The notes: generated by a model from the letters alone, not told the origin. Positions 1-9,799 are shown, counted from the stretch's first letter. The stretch: 64,000 bases of DNA from Ruegeria denitrificans (GCF_001458295.1 NZ_CYUD01000004.1:1-64000), one strand, 5' to 3'. Program-made: numbers and translations.

Positions 1-1
1 C

Positions 2-121
2 TGCACTTTGGCACATTCGATGCCGGTGGAGCAGGAGCCACCCACCTCATCCGCTTAGGGCCGCATTGTTCGTTCTTGATCAAAGTCAGAGTAAAAGTGG
101 GAAAACTTTAGCCAAAGTGCA
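2..121. repeat. Pair of 11-bp inverted repeats at left edge
   Basis: TGCACTTTGGC at 2-12 is repeated as its exact reverse complement at 111-121, bounding about 98 bp with no recognisable gene. It could be the ends of a small palindromic or mobile remnant, or chance. The stretch up to the nitroreductase stop codon at 215 holds nothing else I recognise. Confidence 0.35.
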
Positions 122-214
122 TGTCACTACACTGCGAAAATCCAGATTGATGCAGTGCAGCGTGTTGCCGGAACAGCTTAACCTTCAATTTCGGAAAATG
201 AACCTAGGCAGTAC

Positions 215-907
215 TTAATCAGCAACCGTCAGGATCTCGTCAAGTGGCTTTTTGATCTTCGCCACAGCAGGTACCTTTGCGTCCTTCGCGGCATGACCAA
301 CAGCCACGATCATGATGGGTTTTTCGCTATCCGGTCGATCAAACATCTTATTGAGGAACTTCATCGGATTTGGTGTATGCGTCAAAGTGACCAGGCCCGC
401 ATGATGTAGTGCGGCCAACAGGAAACCGCAGGCAATGCCCGTGCTTTCGGGTACGTAGTAGTTCTTGAAACGCGTTCCGTCCTCGAAATGGCCCCAGCGC
501 TGCGCAAAAACGACGATTAACCATGCGGCTTCCTCGAGATGCGGTTTGTTGTCGTTGGTGCCAATTGGTTCCAGCGCTTTCAGCCATTCGTCACCCGCGC
601 CACCATCATAGAACTGCCGCTCTTCCTCCTCGGCGGCTTCACGGATCTTCTTCTTGAAGGTGGGAGCCGAGATAGCGACAAAGTGCCAGGGTTGATGGTT
701 TGCTCCTGAGGGCGCTGTGCCCGCCGTGCGTATGCACTCTTCAATCACTTCGCGAGAAACCGGCTTGCTTGAATAGTCCCTAACCGTATGCCGCCGCTTC
801 ATCCGCTCATAGAATGCGCGGGCTTCTTCAAGGCTTTGAGCCGCCGAATAATCCAGGTGGTCAGGAAGATCGATGGGTTCGTATTTTACTTTATCGCGTG
901 AAAACAT
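215..907 (-). CDS. Nitroreductase family protein (flavin-dependent oxidoreductase)
   Basis: This 230-aa protein belongs to the FMN-dependent nitroreductase fold, with the RRHTVRDY segment near residue 38 and the TAPSGANHQPWHF segment near residues 62-75 that contact the flavin phosphate and dimer partner. The length and the Glu-rich lid after residue 90 resemble the iodotyrosine-deiodinase/BluB-like branch rather than the short NfsB branch; this is family-level inference. Such enzymes are soluble homodimers reducing quinones, nitro groups or halogenated aromatics with NAD(P)H. It stands alone, divergent from a broken IS6 transposase directly upstream, so part of its own promoter may derive from the element. 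The true substrate is unknown. Confidence 0.85.
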   Translation of the reverse strand: MFSRDKVKYEPIDLPDHLDYSAAQSLEEARAFYERMKRRHTVRDYSSKPVSREVIEECIRTAGTAPSGANHQPWHFVAISAPTFKKKIREAAEEEERQFYDGGAGDEWLKALEPIGTNDNKPHLEEAAWLIVVFAQRWGHFEDGTRFKNYYVPESTGIACGFLLAALHHAGLVTLTHTPNPMKFLNKMFDRPDSEKPIMIVAVGHAAKDAKVPAVAKIKKPLDEILTVAD

Positions 908-959
908 TGATGATCTCTTCTGGATATGCAGTTTGACTGTTTATGCATCTCGCCCGGGG

Positions 960-1464
960 TTTTGGAAACAGGGCCGAAAAGGCGACGTCTGTCACCTCGA
1001 TGAAGTTGTCGTGAGCATCTCTGGCCGCAAGTATTGGCTTTGGCGCGGCCGATAAACATGGCGTCGTGCTGGACGAAGTTCTCCAACCGAAACGGGACAA
1101 ACGGGCCCCAAAACGCCTGTTGCGCCACCTGATAAAACGTCTTGGTTTCATTCCCAAGTGGGTCATCACAGACAAGCTGCGCTCATATGGCGCCGCTAAT
1201 CGGGGGATCGCTCCAAGTCTAGAGCATCGGTCGCACAAGGTTCTCAATAACCGCGCTGAAAACAGCCATTTCCCATTCCGAAAACGGGAACGGTCGAAGC
1301 AAGGCCATCGGTCTCCAGGTGGTTTTAAGAGGTTCGCGGCAACCCATTCAGCCGTTCGGAATTGCTTTTGTGTCCCAGCACGTCGTTGCTCAGCCTTAAC
1401 AATTCGAAACCACCGGTTCGAGGCATTTGATGCCTGGAAGGCCGCAAACCAAGCTGCTTGAAAT
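960..1464 (+). pseudogene. IS6-family transposase remnant, 5'-truncated and frameshifted
   Basis: Two reading frames together match the catalytic part of an IS6-family DDE transposase. The first carries CHLDEVVV...GRKYWLWRG (to about 1049). A frameshift near 1047-1050 moves the homology to a second frame starting ADKHGVVLDEV and containing ITDKLRSYGAA and LNNRAENSH. The three catalytic acidic residues (D in HLDEV, D in ITDK, E in RAEN) are all still recognisable, but the N-terminal helix-turn-helix region is missing and no terminal inverted repeats were found. The element is therefore dead. It separates the nitroreductase from the nucleoside-transporter operon and marks an old insertion or rearrangement point. 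Confidence 0.8.
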
Positions 1465-1580
1465 CCGAGTATCAGTATTCCTTGGTGCGCCGCAATTTAA
1501 CGCGATAACACACGTTCAGATTTGCAGCGCGAAGTCTTTCATCTTGATCAATTCCGGTGAATATGCGCGAACGAATGCCG

Positions 1581-2522
1581 CTAACGTTCACCGCGCCGGT
1601 AGGGTGCCATCAACGCTGCAGGTATTTCGGCTCTGCGTGCGACGAGGACGAGCGCGACGATGGAAAGTACGTAAGGCGCCATCAGGAAGAGCTGGTAGGG
1701 TACGCCTTCAATCGCAGTCTGCAGCCGCAGCTGGTATGCATCGAAGAATGCGAACAATACCGCGCCAATCAGCGCCTTGCCGGGCCGCCAGCTGGCGAAG
1801 ACAACCAGCGCAATGCAAATCCAGCCACGCCCCTGAACCATACCCGGGAAAAAGCTGTTAAACGCCGTTGTCGTCAGGAAAGCCCCGCCCACCGCCATCA
1901 AAGCCGATCCGACAACAACTGCGCCGATGCGGATGCGGATGGGGTTCAGCCCCTGCGCCTCAACAGCATGCGGGTTTTCACCGGTCATACGAATGGCCAG
2001 CCCCAGCGGTGTACGGGCAAGAACATAAGCCATCGCAGCCACAGCAAAGAGCGCCAGATAAGTCGGCAGGGCCTGGGAAAACAGGATCGGACCGAGAACA
2101 GGTATATCGGAAAACCCCGGAACATTGAGCGGCTGGAAAGGCTCTATCGTTGGGGGCAAGTCACCCACTTCGACAAGTAGCCTGTAGAGGTAGTAGGCCA
2201 AAGCAGATGCAAACAGCGTAATACCAAGCCCCGATACATGTTGCGAAAGCCCAAGCGGAACCGTCAGCATGGCATGCAGCAAGCCCATCACGGCGCCGCA
2301 AAGGGCCGCAATCATCAGGCCCACGAGCAAAGGTGCACCCATGTAGACGGCAAGCCAACCGCTCATCGCGCCCATGGTCATAATCCCTTCGATTCCCAGA
2401 TTGAGCACGCCCGAACGTTCGCAGAGCAATGCGCCAAGGACTCCAAATATAAGTGGCGTAGCAATACGCAACACGGAAGCCCAGAGGCTGGTATTCAGCA
2501 GCAGTTCAATTGCATCACTCAT
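1581..2522 (-). CDS. ABC transporter permease, BMP/nucleoside type (second permease)
   Basis: A 313-aa, strongly hydrophobic protein with roughly nine to ten membrane segments and the LLCERSGVLNLGIEGIM segment near residues 38-54, a hallmark of the BPD_transp_2 permeases that pair with BMP-family binding proteins (NupQ/YufQ-like). It forms half of the inner-membrane channel for nucleosides or nucleobases. Its start codon overlaps the stop of the upstream permease by 4 bp, so the two are translationally coupled and presumably form a heterodimer. It is the last gene of the minus-strand operon that begins with the amidohydrolase at 8768. Confidence 0.9.
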   Translation of the reverse strand: MSDAIELLLNTSLWASVLRIATPLIFGVLGALLCERSGVLNLGIEGIMTMGAMSGWLAVYMGAPLLVGLMIAALCGAVMGLLHAMLTVPLGLSQHVSGLGITLFASALAYYLYRLLVEVGDLPPTIEPFQPLNVPGFSDIPVLGPILFSQALPTYLALFAVAAMAYVLARTPLGLAIRMTGENPHAVEAQGLNPIRIRIGAVVVGSALMAVGGAFLTTTAFNSFFPGMVQGRGWICIALVVFASWRPGKALIGAVLFAFFDAYQLRLQTAIEGVPYQLFLMAPYVLSIVALVLVARRAEIPAALMAPYRRGER

Positions 2523-3568
2523 CGACGCACCCGATAGGTTGTGAAAAGAAGGGCCACGATCATGGTAAGCAAACAGAGCGCTACAATCACATCAGCGATG
2601 AAACTGGGAACACCGGTCGCGCGGCTCATGGCGTCGGCCCCGACGAAGACTGTAGCAACGAAAACAGCGGCAGCAACGACCCCGGCCGGATGCAAAGCGG
2701 CGAGCATTGCGACAACGATGCCTGCATAACCAAAACCGGGGCTCATCGTGGTGGTGACCCCAGCTGTAACACCCATGACTTCGACAGACCCGGCGAGCCC
2801 CGCCAAGGCGCCCGAAAGCAGAGCTACGCCCATGATCGTTCGGGGCAGGGATATTCCGGCAAAAGCGGCGGCACTGGCATTTAGACCTGCGGCGCGCGTT
2901 TCAGCACCAAATACGGTGCGCGCCAGGATCAGCCAAACTGCACCTGCTGCTGCGATGGCAATAAGCAGCCCGATATGCAGACGCGTGCGCGGGATCAGAT
3001 CCGGCAGACGAAAATCCCCGTCTACGGGCACAGAAGAGGGCCACCCAAAGGCCAACGGATCACGCATCGGGCCTTCAATCATGAGGCCCACAAAAAGGAT
3101 TACGATGAAGTTGAGCAGAAGGGTCGTCACCACCTCATCCACCCCGAAACGCAGGCGTAAAAAGGCAGGCCCCGCCAAAAGAGCAGCGCCCGCAGCCATG
3201 CCTGCCAGCATCAAAAGTGGAATACCGATCCACCCCAGAACCCCGAGCGAATGGCCGATCCAAGCGGTGATCAGCGCGCCGACAAAGAACTGCCCTTCGC
3301 CGCCGATATTCCAAAGCCGCGCACGAAAGGCGACAGCCGCGGCAAGTCCGGTGAAGATAAGCGGCGTGGCACGGGTCAGCATCTCGGTGATCGAAAGGCG
3401 TGAGCCGAACGCTCCGGTCAGCATTTCACCATAAGCCATAAGCGGGTTTACCCCAGCAGCTGCGATAAGACCCGCAGCCAATAGCAATGCGGTAAAGATC
3501 GCCGCCAACGGCGCAATGACCACAAGGTGCAGCGGAACATGTGTGCGTCGTTCAAGCCTCACTATCAT
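2519..3568 (-). CDS. ABC transporter permease, BMP/nucleoside type (first permease)
   Basis: A hydrophobic permease of about 349 aa with the family signature RLWNIGGEGQFFVGAL near residues 90-105 (NupP/YufP-like). With the neighbouring permease and ATPase it forms a nucleoside/nucleobase-type importer. I chose the ATG at 3568; a GTG at 3583 and one at 3562 are also in frame, and a purine-rich GGAAGGAAG stretch lies just before the ATG, so the start is uncertain by a few codons. The 5' end overlaps the end of the ATPase gene, which indicates a compact operon. Confidence 0.88.
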   Translation of the reverse strand: MIVRLERRTHVPLHLVVIAPLAAIFTALLLAAGLIAAAGVNPLMAYGEMLTGAFGSRLSITEMLTRATPLIFTGLAAAVAFRARLWNIGGEGQFFVGALITAWIGHSLGVLGWIGIPLLMLAGMAAGAALLAGPAFLRLRFGVDEVVTTLLLNFIVILFVGLMIEGPMRDPLAFGWPSSVPVDGDFRLPDLIPRTRLHIGLLIAIAAAGAVWLILARTVFGAETRAAGLNASAAAFAGISLPRTIMGVALLSGALAGLAGSVEVMGVTAGVTTTMSPGFGYAGIVVAMLAALHPAGVVAAAVFVATVFVGADAMSRATGVPSFIADVIVALCLLTMIVALLFTTYRVRR

Positions 3569-5072
3569 CTTCCTTCCAGACACCCGCCATCATCAGGCCA
3601 AGGCGTTGCGGGTCAGCCTCGTCGGCGGATATGGGCTCCGACAAGCGCCCTTTAACGATGGCCTGTATACGGTCTGACAGGGCCACGGCTTCTTCCAATT
3701 CTTCTGAAATGAGCAATATCGCGGCACCTTCAGCCCGTGCCGCCAAGAGCTCGACATGAACCGCGGCAATTGCCCCCTCATCAAGGCCGCGCGTTGGCTG
3801 GTTGGCGAGGACAAAGCACGGCCCGTTGGTTAGGACCCGACCAAGGATCAGCTTTTGCATATTGCCGCCAGACAGCAACCGTGTTCGCGTGTCGGGACTG
3901 GCACCACGGATATCAAAACGTTTAATCAGCCCTGAAGTGTAATCGCGGGCGGCACGTTGCCGGACAAATCCTCGCCGCGAAAATTCCGGTGTGCGCAGCC
4001 GTTCGAGCACTGCATTTTCCCACAAGCTCAACTCGCCCACGACACCTTCTGCATGGCGGTCTTCAGGCACCCTGCCTGCTCCGGCGCGGATCATTCCACG
4101 CGGTCCCAGATGGCTGATTTCTTCGTCTAGGAGTGTCAACCGCCCGGCGCTTGGGTGGACCAACCCAGAAAGCAACCCGCCGAGCGAAGCCTGACCATTG
4201 CCTGAAACGCCAACGATACCAAGGATTTCACCAGTATGGACGGTGAATGACACGTCATCCAGACGCAACTCACCGTCCTCTTCCACGCGCACATTGTTTG
4301 CAATCAGAACTGGCGCGCCAATCTTATGGTCATGGCGTACGGGCCGTTCCACTTTGCGGCCAACCATCAGTTCCGCCAGCTCTCCGGGGTTGGTTTCAGA
4401 GGTTTTGCGTTCTGCAACCATCTTGCCGCCGCGTAGCACTGCCACACGGTCAGAGGCAGCCATGACCTCATGCAGTTTGTGGCTGATGAAGATAAGCGAA
4501 AGACCCTCCTTCGTCATGTCGCGCAGGGTCTCGAACAGGCGCATCGCCTCGGGCCGGGCCAGAACGGCGGTAGGTTCATCCAGGATCAATATTCGCGCGT
4601 CGCGGTAGAGCGCTTTAAGAATTTCAACACGCTGTCGTTCTCCCACGGAAAGCGACCGAACCTTGGCCTCGGGGTTCACGGGCAGGCCAAACCGCTCTGC
4701 GATCTGCAACAACTTTTCGCGCGCCTCACCACGAGCGGATCGCGCGCGCGTCAAGTGTTCGGAGCCAAGCATGACGTTTTCAAGAACGGTGAGGTTGCCC
4801 GCAAGCGTGAAGTGCTGGTGAACCATTCCCACTCCCACCTCGATCGCTGCGCGTGGAAGGCCCGGAGGCAGCTCTTCGCCGAACACCCTGACAGTACCTG
4901 CGTCGGCTGCGTAGTGGCCAAACAGGATATTCATCAGCGTCGTCTTGCCTGCGCCGTTTTCACCCAGAAGCGCAAGGATTTCCCCCTCCGCCAGTGTCAG
5001 GGTCACATCATCATTTGCGGTAAGCGTTCCAAAACGCTTGGTGATGCCGTGAAGCTCCAGAACCTTGGTCAT
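3552..5072 (-). CDS. ABC transporter ATP-binding protein, double NBD (nucleoside/sugar type)
   Basis: A 506-aa protein with two fused ATPase domains, as in RbsA/NupO. Domain 1 has Walker [10 protein letters not shown] (near 37), signature LSVGERQRV and Walker B ILILDEPT. In domain 2 (from about residue 255) the Walker A is degenerate (GVSGNGQAS, lacking the Lys) while the signature [10 protein letters not shown] is kept; an asymmetric second site is normal for this subfamily. It drives uptake through the two permeases encoded downstream. The start codon overlaps the amidase stop by 4 bp, so enzyme and transporter are co-translated. Confidence 0.93.
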   Translation of the reverse strand: MTKVLELHGITKRFGTLTANDDVTLTLAEGEILALLGENGAGKTTLMNILFGHYAADAGTVRVFGEELPPGLPRAAIEVGVGMVHQHFTLAGNLTVLENVMLGSEHLTRARSARGEAREKLLQIAERFGLPVNPEAKVRSLSVGERQRVEILKALYRDARILILDEPTAVLARPEAMRLFETLRDMTKEGLSLIFISHKLHEVMAASDRVAVLRGGKMVAERKTSETNPGELAELMVGRKVERPVRHDHKIGAPVLIANNVRVEEDGELRLDDVSFTVHTGEILGIVGVSGNGQASLGGLLSGLVHPSAGRLTLLDEEISHLGPRGMIRAGAGRVPEDRHAEGVVGELSLWENAVLERLRTPEFSRRGFVRQRAARDYTSGLIKRFDIRGASPDTRTRLLSGGNMQKLILGRVLTNGPCFVLANQPTRGLDEGAIAAVHVELLAARAEGAAILLISEELEEAVALSDRIQAIVKGRLSEPISADEADPQRLGLMMAGVWKEDDSEA

Positions 5073-6427
5073 GCGGGTAGGCCTGCGATTGGGGACGGAA
5101 AGGAAAGTGCGGGCGCGCGGGTCTCGATAAGTGCACCGAGTTTTAGCAGTGCGAAATCGGCGCCGGTGGGACCAATCAGTTGCACACCGAGAGGAAGGTC
5201 ATTTGCCATGCCAAAAGGCAGCGCCAGGGCTGGCAAGCCCGCGACATTGGCAAGCGCGGCGTTTGGTGCAAAAGCTTCCAGCCGCGCCATGTGTGCGTCA
5301 GGGGTTGAGCCAGACAGATCCAAAGTGCCGACAACGGGCGGAGCAGAGGAGAGGACCGGCATCAGGATGGCATCGGCGGATTTGAAAAGCTTGCGGGAGC
5401 GATTTGTCAGGCGTGCCAGCTGTCGCGAGGCCGCAAAAAGCGCGGTGGCAGGTGTCGCACGACCCTCAGTAGCCATGGCGGCTGCGAGCGGTGGAACCTG
5501 GTCGTCAGAGATCTTGAGTGCGGTCAGCCATTCAGCCAACGAAACAGCCAGTATGGTTCGGGCGATTTCATGAGCCTCAGCCCCAATCCGGTCGGGGGCA
5601 CGAACATCATGCACTTCACAGCCTGCGTCGCGCAGCGCGTCGGCAGCACCTTCTGCAGCTTTGCGCTGATCAGGTCCACAACGATCCGGCAATGCCACCG
5701 CGACACGGGGACGTTTTGGGAAGTGCACTGGGGCCATTGGCCGGACTACAGATTGAAGGGCGGTCTCCACGTCGCGAACCGAGCGCGCCAAGACCAGCTC
5801 AGATGCTATGCCCATCAGGTGATTGGCAAAATCAGGGCCTCCGGGCACCGCACCACGAGACGGCTTGAGCCCGGTCAAACCGCAACACGTAGCAGGTACT
5901 CTGATTGATCCGGCTGCATCCGTGGCATGAGCAATTGCAACGATACCGGCTGCAACCGCAGCCGCAGCGCCGCCAGATGAACCACCGGGTGTCAACGCGG
6001 GATTCCATGGATTTCGGGTCGCCGCCATGCCATCTGGTTCGCATGTCAGGGAAAGGCCGAATGCGGGTGTTGTAGTCAAGCCAAATGGGATCAATCCAGT
6101 TTGGCGCAAATCCTGTAACAGGCGATTGTCACTTTCGGGTTTACGCGCTTGTGCTCGGATTGCTGCGGATCCAGCCGCAGCAGGTAGCCCTTTTGCGAAA
6201 CCACCGAGGTCTTTCACCAAAAACGGAACCCCATGAAACGAACCGCGCTGTTCAGATGGCAATGCGTCTGCTGCCCTTGCCCCGGCGCGCGCCATTTCTT
6301 CGTCCAGAAATGCCACGGCCCCCAAATCCGCCTGCGCGTGGCAGGCAGAAAGGCTTGCCTCCATCACGTCGACGGCAGTGATCTGCCCTGTCGTAATGGC
6401 GGCCGCAAGAGCCGTGGCATCGGTCAC
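5069..6427 (-). CDS. Amidase signature family hydrolase
   Basis: This is an amidase-signature enzyme with the catalytic Lys in GVPFLVKDL and the Gly/Ser-rich motif [15 protein letters not shown] that supplies the cis-Ser and nucleophile Ser. The reading frame stays open to 6553, but those extra codons lie inside the binding-protein gene and look unlike the family. I prefer the GTG at 6427 (452 aa), 17 bp after the upstream stop, giving [11 protein letters not shown] as N-terminus. Inside a nucleobase/nucleoside-type import operon next to a cytosine-deaminase-like enzyme it probably opens or hydrolyses an amide made from the imported compound, for example a ureido or carbamoyl derivative. The exact substrate is not readable. 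Confidence 0.85.
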   Translation of the reverse strand: MTDATALAAAITTGQITAVDVMEASLSACHAQADLGAVAFLDEEMARAGARAADALPSEQRGSFHGVPFLVKDLGGFAKGLPAAAGSAAIRAQARKPESDNRLLQDLRQTGLIPFGLTTTPAFGLSLTCEPDGMAATRNPWNPALTPGGSSGGAAAAVAAGIVAIAHATDAAGSIRVPATCCGLTGLKPSRGAVPGGPDFANHLMGIASELVLARSVRDVETALQSVVRPMAPVHFPKRPRVAVALPDRCGPDQRKAAEGAADALRDAGCEVHDVRAPDRIGAEAHEIARTILAVSLAEWLTALKISDDQVPPLAAAMATEGRATPATALFAASRQLARLTNRSRKLFKSADAILMPVLSSAPPVVGTLDLSGSTPDAHMARLEAFAPNAALANVAGLPALALPFGMANDLPLGVQLIGPTGADFALLKLGALIETRAPALSFPSPIAGLPA

Positions 6428-6443
6428 GTCAAAACCCGCGGGA

Positions 6444-7427
6444 TCAGGAGGGCTCGCTTTCGTCGATCGGAACGTCCCATTCGCCGGATTGGATCGCGGC
6501 CTGTTTAGCCTCCATCGCCGGGATGGCGTCAGCAGGCACTTCATCGGCGACATAGATCAGTTCATTGCCGCCATGAGCCATGAAGGAATATTCCGTGTAG
6601 TTGCGCCCCGTTGGATTGCCGGCTTGAACGTCCGCTACGATGGCCTCGATAGTAGGACCGTAATTCCAGATCGCGTTGGCAAAGACTGTACCAGGATAGC
6701 GAGGCGTATAGTCAATAAGCGAACCGATGGCCTTCACGCCCCGCGCTTGGGCGGCATCAGCAGTGCCAATGCGCTCACCAAACAGGACATCCGCGCCCGC
6801 GTCGATCTGGGCAATCGCAGCTTCTTGCGCGCGGGCCGGATCAAACCATGCTCCGATAAAGCCGTTGACGAAGGTGGCATCAGGGTTCACCTCGGTCACC
6901 CCCATTCGGAAGGCATTGATCAACAGGTTCACTTCAGGGATCGGATAACCGCCGACCGAACCAAAGACATTGCTTTCTGACATTTGGCCCGCAAGCATCC
7001 CGGCCAGATAGGCCGCCTCGTGATTGCGGGTGCCAAAGACACCGAAATTGTCACCCTCCGGCCCACCGGAAGAGCCCATGAGGAAAGCGGTATCCGGGTA
7101 ATCGCCCGCCACTTCGCGTGCTTCGCGTTCCACGGCGTAGGACTCGCCCCAAATGATTTGCGCACCACCTTCGGCATACTCGCGCATCGCGCGGGGATAG
7201 TCAGTCGGAGCTACACCTTCCGAGAACTCATACTCGATCAGACCAGCATCGGCGGCCTCCTGCATCGCGACGTGTATACGACTGTTCCACGCGTTTTCAA
7301 CCGGAGACATATGCACGCCAGCGACTCGGGTCGCAGATTGTGCGTTCACGCGACGGACATAAGCCGGCAGGGCCAGTGTGGCCGCAGCGCCGACCATCAG
7401 TTGACGGCGGGTTGTGGTGAGTTTCAT
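6444..7427 (-). CDS. BMP-family ABC transporter substrate-binding protein (Tat signal)
   Basis: A 327-aa periplasmic binding protein of the BMP/Med family, the partner of the ATPase and permeases encoded just downstream. Residues 1-30 form an export signal with a twin arginine ([12 protein letters not shown]) and cleavage expected near VNAQ, so Tat export is likely. Family features include the [19 protein letters not shown] and [18 protein letters not shown] segments. BMP proteins bind nucleosides, and some members bind other nucleobase-like ligands. A purine-rich AGAGGAT precedes the ATG. It lies 39 bp after the amidohydrolase and 17 bp before the amidase start, so all six genes appear to be one operon. 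Confidence 0.9.
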   Translation of the reverse strand: MKLTTTRRQLMVGAAATLALPAYVRRVNAQSATRVAGVHMSPVENAWNSRIHVAMQEAADAGLIEYEFSEGVAPTDYPRAMREYAEGGAQIIWGESYAVEREAREVAGDYPDTAFLMGSSGGPEGDNFGVFGTRNHEAAYLAGMLAGQMSESNVFGSVGGYPIPEVNLLINAFRMGVTEVNPDATFVNGFIGAWFDPARAQEAAIAQIDAGADVLFGERIGTADAAQARGVKAIGSLIDYTPRYPGTVFANAIWNYGPTIEAIVADVQAGNPTGRNYTEYSFMAHGGNELIYVADEVPADAIPAMEAKQAAIQSGEWDVPIDESEPS

Positions 7428-7466
7428 TGGTAGATCCTCTTCTGTTGGTGGCGATTGTTCTTGTTC

Positions 7467-8768
7467 TTAAGCTTCCTGAGTATTGGGCCTGGGCGCGTAT
7501 TCTGCGGGATCCAGGGTCGTGGGGCGGCCGGGCAACGAAAGCGCGGCCATTCGGGGTTCTGTACGGGCCAACACCTTCCCGTTTTTGATCACGGCAAGGC
7601 GGGTGGCTTTCATGCGAACAGCTTCAATGGGATCACGCGCCTGCAGCACAACCATATTGGCAGGGCCGCCCTCGCGGATTGTCGGGTCGGGCAGGCCCAT
7701 GGCTTTGGCGCCATTTTGGGTTACCGACGTGAATGCCCATTCCATCGCTTCTCGGGATGTCATCGGTACCGCGTGCACACCCATATGAGCCACTTCCAGC
7801 ATGTCGGCGGACCCGAGCGAATACCACGGGTCCATTGTGCAATCCTGCCCGAAGGCAACGTTTACACCGGCCGCGCGCAGCTCTGGCACACGAGTCAGGC
7901 CTCGGCGGCGCGGATAGGTGTCCGAACGCCCTTGCAGCGTGATATTGATCAGAGGGTTGGGTACCACGTTCATTCCGCTTTCTGCGATGAGTGGGATTAG
8001 CTTCGATGCATAGTAGTTGTCGTAAGAATGCATTGCAGTGACATGGCTTGCAGTTACACGGCCCCCAAGCCCAAGGCGCGTGGTCTCAAAGGCCATCGTT
8101 TCTACGTGGCGAGACATCGGATCGTCGCTTTCATCGCAGTGCAGGTCCAGCATCAGGCCGCGGTCCGCCGCAATCTCGGCCAGTCTCGTGACCGATCGAG
8201 CCCCTTCCGACATCGTGCGTTCAAAATGCGGGATCCCGCCCACGACATCGACACCCATATCAAGCGCCTGGATCAGGTTTTTCTCTGCGTTGTCTGATCG
8301 GTAAAGGCCATCTTGCGGGAATGCTACCAGTTGCAGGTCGATATAGGGGGCAACCTGTTTACGTACCTCCAAGAGCGCTTCAACACCCACCAACGGGGCG
8401 GATGAAACATCCACATGCGAACGGATAGCCAGCAGTCCCTGCGACACGGCAAGGTCGCAATAGCGCATGGCCCGTTCAATCACGGCTTCGGGTGTCAGCA
8501 GGGGCTTCAGTTCCCCCCAAAGCGCGATGCCCTCCAAAAGCGTGCCCGAGACATTCATGCGCGGCAACCCGAGGCTTAGGGTCGCGTCCATATGGAAGTG
8601 CGGGTCCGTAAAAGGAGGGGAAACCAAACGCCCAGTCGCCTGAATCTCTTCATGCGCCTCAGCCTTGATATCAGGCGCAATTTCCACAATGCGGTCTGCC
8701 TTGATCGCGATATCCACCGGCCCGCTGCCATCCGGCAGGCTGGCCTGTCTGATGATTATATCGAGCAT
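7467..8768 (-). CDS. Amidohydrolase, cytosine-deaminase-like
   Basis: A 433-aa TIM-barrel amidohydrolase similar to CodA-type cytosine deaminases. The metal motif appears as DPHFHMDATLSLG, followed by DLHCDESDDP, a SHVTAMHS histidine, and FGQDCTMDPWYSLG carrying the catalytic Asp late in the barrel. The frame is open to 8900, but the ATG at 8768 has a strong GGGGGAGGTGG ribosome-binding site and begins MLDIIIRQASL as usual for the family. As first gene of the operon with an amidase and BMP-type importer, it probably deaminates or opens an imported nitrogen heterocycle. Cytosine, creatinine, isoguanine and related rings remain possible. Confidence 0.85.
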   Translation of the reverse strand: MLDIIIRQASLPDGSGPVDIAIKADRIVEIAPDIKAEAHEEIQATGRLVSPPFTDPHFHMDATLSLGLPRMNVSGTLLEGIALWGELKPLLTPEAVIERAMRYCDLAVSQGLLAIRSHVDVSSAPLVGVEALLEVRKQVAPYIDLQLVAFPQDGLYRSDNAEKNLIQALDMGVDVVGGIPHFERTMSEGARSVTRLAEIAADRGLMLDLHCDESDDPMSRHVETMAFETTRLGLGGRVTASHVTAMHSYDNYYASKLIPLIAESGMNVVPNPLINITLQGRSDTYPRRRGLTRVPELRAAGVNVAFGQDCTMDPWYSLGSADMLEVAHMGVHAVPMTSREAMEWAFTSVTQNGAKAMGLPDPTIREGGPANMVVLQARDPIEAVRMKATRLAVIKNGKVLARTEPRMAALSLPGRPTTLDPAEYAPRPNTQEA

Positions 8769-9215
8769 CCACCTCCCCCCAAATTTGACCGCATGGTAAA
8801 AAGTATTCTGCAAGAATGCTAATAGTTTTTGCGGCTCTTCCGGATCCAGTGTTTCAGCTAGTCTCGGTGCGTGCCTATAACCAAGGCTTGTGTTGACCAT
8901 TCTTGGCAGCTGAAGCTGACATAACGATCAACTTTCGCTTTTGGGATTTTGCGTTGCAGAACTGCTAATTTTTGCAAAGGTCGGTTCACGCTGGGAATCT
9001 GTCCGTTTCAGCAGAATGCCGATCCGGACCCTTGATCCAGCGGATCCGCAGTTTTCTTGCAAGCCGAAAAATACTTCGTAACAGAATCAAAACACTGGGA
9101 ACCTCGATTTCGTAAACTTCGGCTTATAGTTTGCAAAACAACCAGCATAAGGATGGCGAAGATCAGTGCAGGCAAATTTCGTTGCATGTGAAACAAAGCG
9201 GTCTTATAGTTTCGT
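8769..9215. other. Intergenic region, divergent promoters
   Basis: These 447 bp separate the amidohydrolase (minus strand) from marR (plus strand). Apart from the MarR promoter and operator at its right end I recognise no gene. The motif cTTATAGTTT occurs twice, near 9122-9131 and 9203-9212, suggesting a second, weaker copy of the promoter region. Confidence 0.5.
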
Positions 9216-9222
9216 ATGCAAC
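9181..9222 (+). promoter_or_regulatory. marR promoter with two MarR operator half-sites
   Basis: A promoter TTGCAT (9182-9187) - 17 bp - TATAGT (9205-9210) is covered by two copies of a 14-bp palindrome of form GTTnCATnTGnAAC: GTTGCATGTGAAAC at 9181-9194 and GTTTCGTATGCAAC at 9209-9222 (one deviation). The two are near-inverted copies of each other. The first overlaps the -35 and the second overlaps the predicted transcription start and the ATG at 9216, the classic layout for MarR autorepression. Matching sites lie at 16880-16914. Confidence 0.6.
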
Positions 9223-9644
9223 TAGATTCCTTCTTTCCCTATCGTCTCGCCGTGGCGTCCGAAGCGTTCTCACGAAAACTCACGGAAGTATACCAGCGCG
9301 AATTCGGGCTATCACGGGAGGAATGGCGCCTGCTTTTTCTACTTGCCAATGCCAAAAGCCTGACCTCTCTAGAACTCTCGCAACGCACCACTCTGGACAA
9401 GGTTCAAGTCAGTCGGGCCGCGCAGAGGCTTGACGATAAAGGTTTGATAACCAGAGCAATTTCCGAAGAAGATCGCCGGATAAGGGTCTATCATTGTACG
9501 CCGGAAGGCCATCGGCGTTTCGAACAGTTGCTGCCACAAGTCGATGCTTGCGCGCAAGGGATGCTGAATTCCATGTCGGCTGAGGACCGCGCAGCGCTGG
9601 ACCAAGGCGTGACTGCTCTGCTTAAAGCCGCGTCGGTGACATAG
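9216..9644 (+). CDS. MarR-family transcriptional regulator
   Basis: A 142-aa winged-helix regulator: dimerisation helix at residues 5-25, recognition helix around LSQRTTLDKVQVSRAAQRL (residues 54-72) and the wing EEDRRIRVYHCTPEG. Its likely target is the convergent operon that starts at 16841 and ends just beyond it, because the same palindromic operator is found at both promoters. The ATG has no convincing Shine-Dalgarno sequence and lies 6 nt after the -10 TATAGT, so the mRNA may be leaderless. The ligand is presumably an aromatic acid or CoA thioester handled by the operon (inference). Confidence 0.88.
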   Translation: MQLDSFFPYRLAVASEAFSRKLTEVYQREFGLSREEWRLLFLLANAKSLTSLELSQRTTLDKVQVSRAAQRLDDKGLITRAISEEDRRIRVYHCTPEGHRRFEQLLPQVDACAQGMLNSMSAEDRAALDQGVTALLKAASVT

Positions 9645-9725
9645 GTACTAAGCCAATCTGCGCAACTCAAGCCATCTGGAGAGCTGGCTGCCGACCGGCG
9701 TAGAAATCCGTGTAATCGGTGACGC

Positions 9726-9743
9726 GGAAGGGCATTGCCTTCC
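9726..9743. terminator. Possible hairpin between convergent genes
   Basis: GGAAGG (9726-9731) and CCTTCC (9738-9743) form a perfect 6-bp stem with a 6-nt loop between the ends of marR and maiA. No T-tract follows on either strand, so a Rho-independent terminator is doubtful. Confidence 0.3.
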
Positions 9744-9799
9744 CGGTCGGGCTAACGCCGTCGACTTAGAATAGAATTAGGTCTGCCAGTGTATTTCTC

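Noticed and set aside
2748-3434. Long plus-strand open frame within the permease gene
   Set aside because: Composition (Ser/Pro/Arg-rich) is that of the antisense of a hydrophobic protein; no ribosome-binding site or family match.
6428-6553. Extension of the amidase into the BMP-protein gene
   Set aside because: The residues are basic and unlike amidases, and they lie in an alternate frame of the BMP gene.
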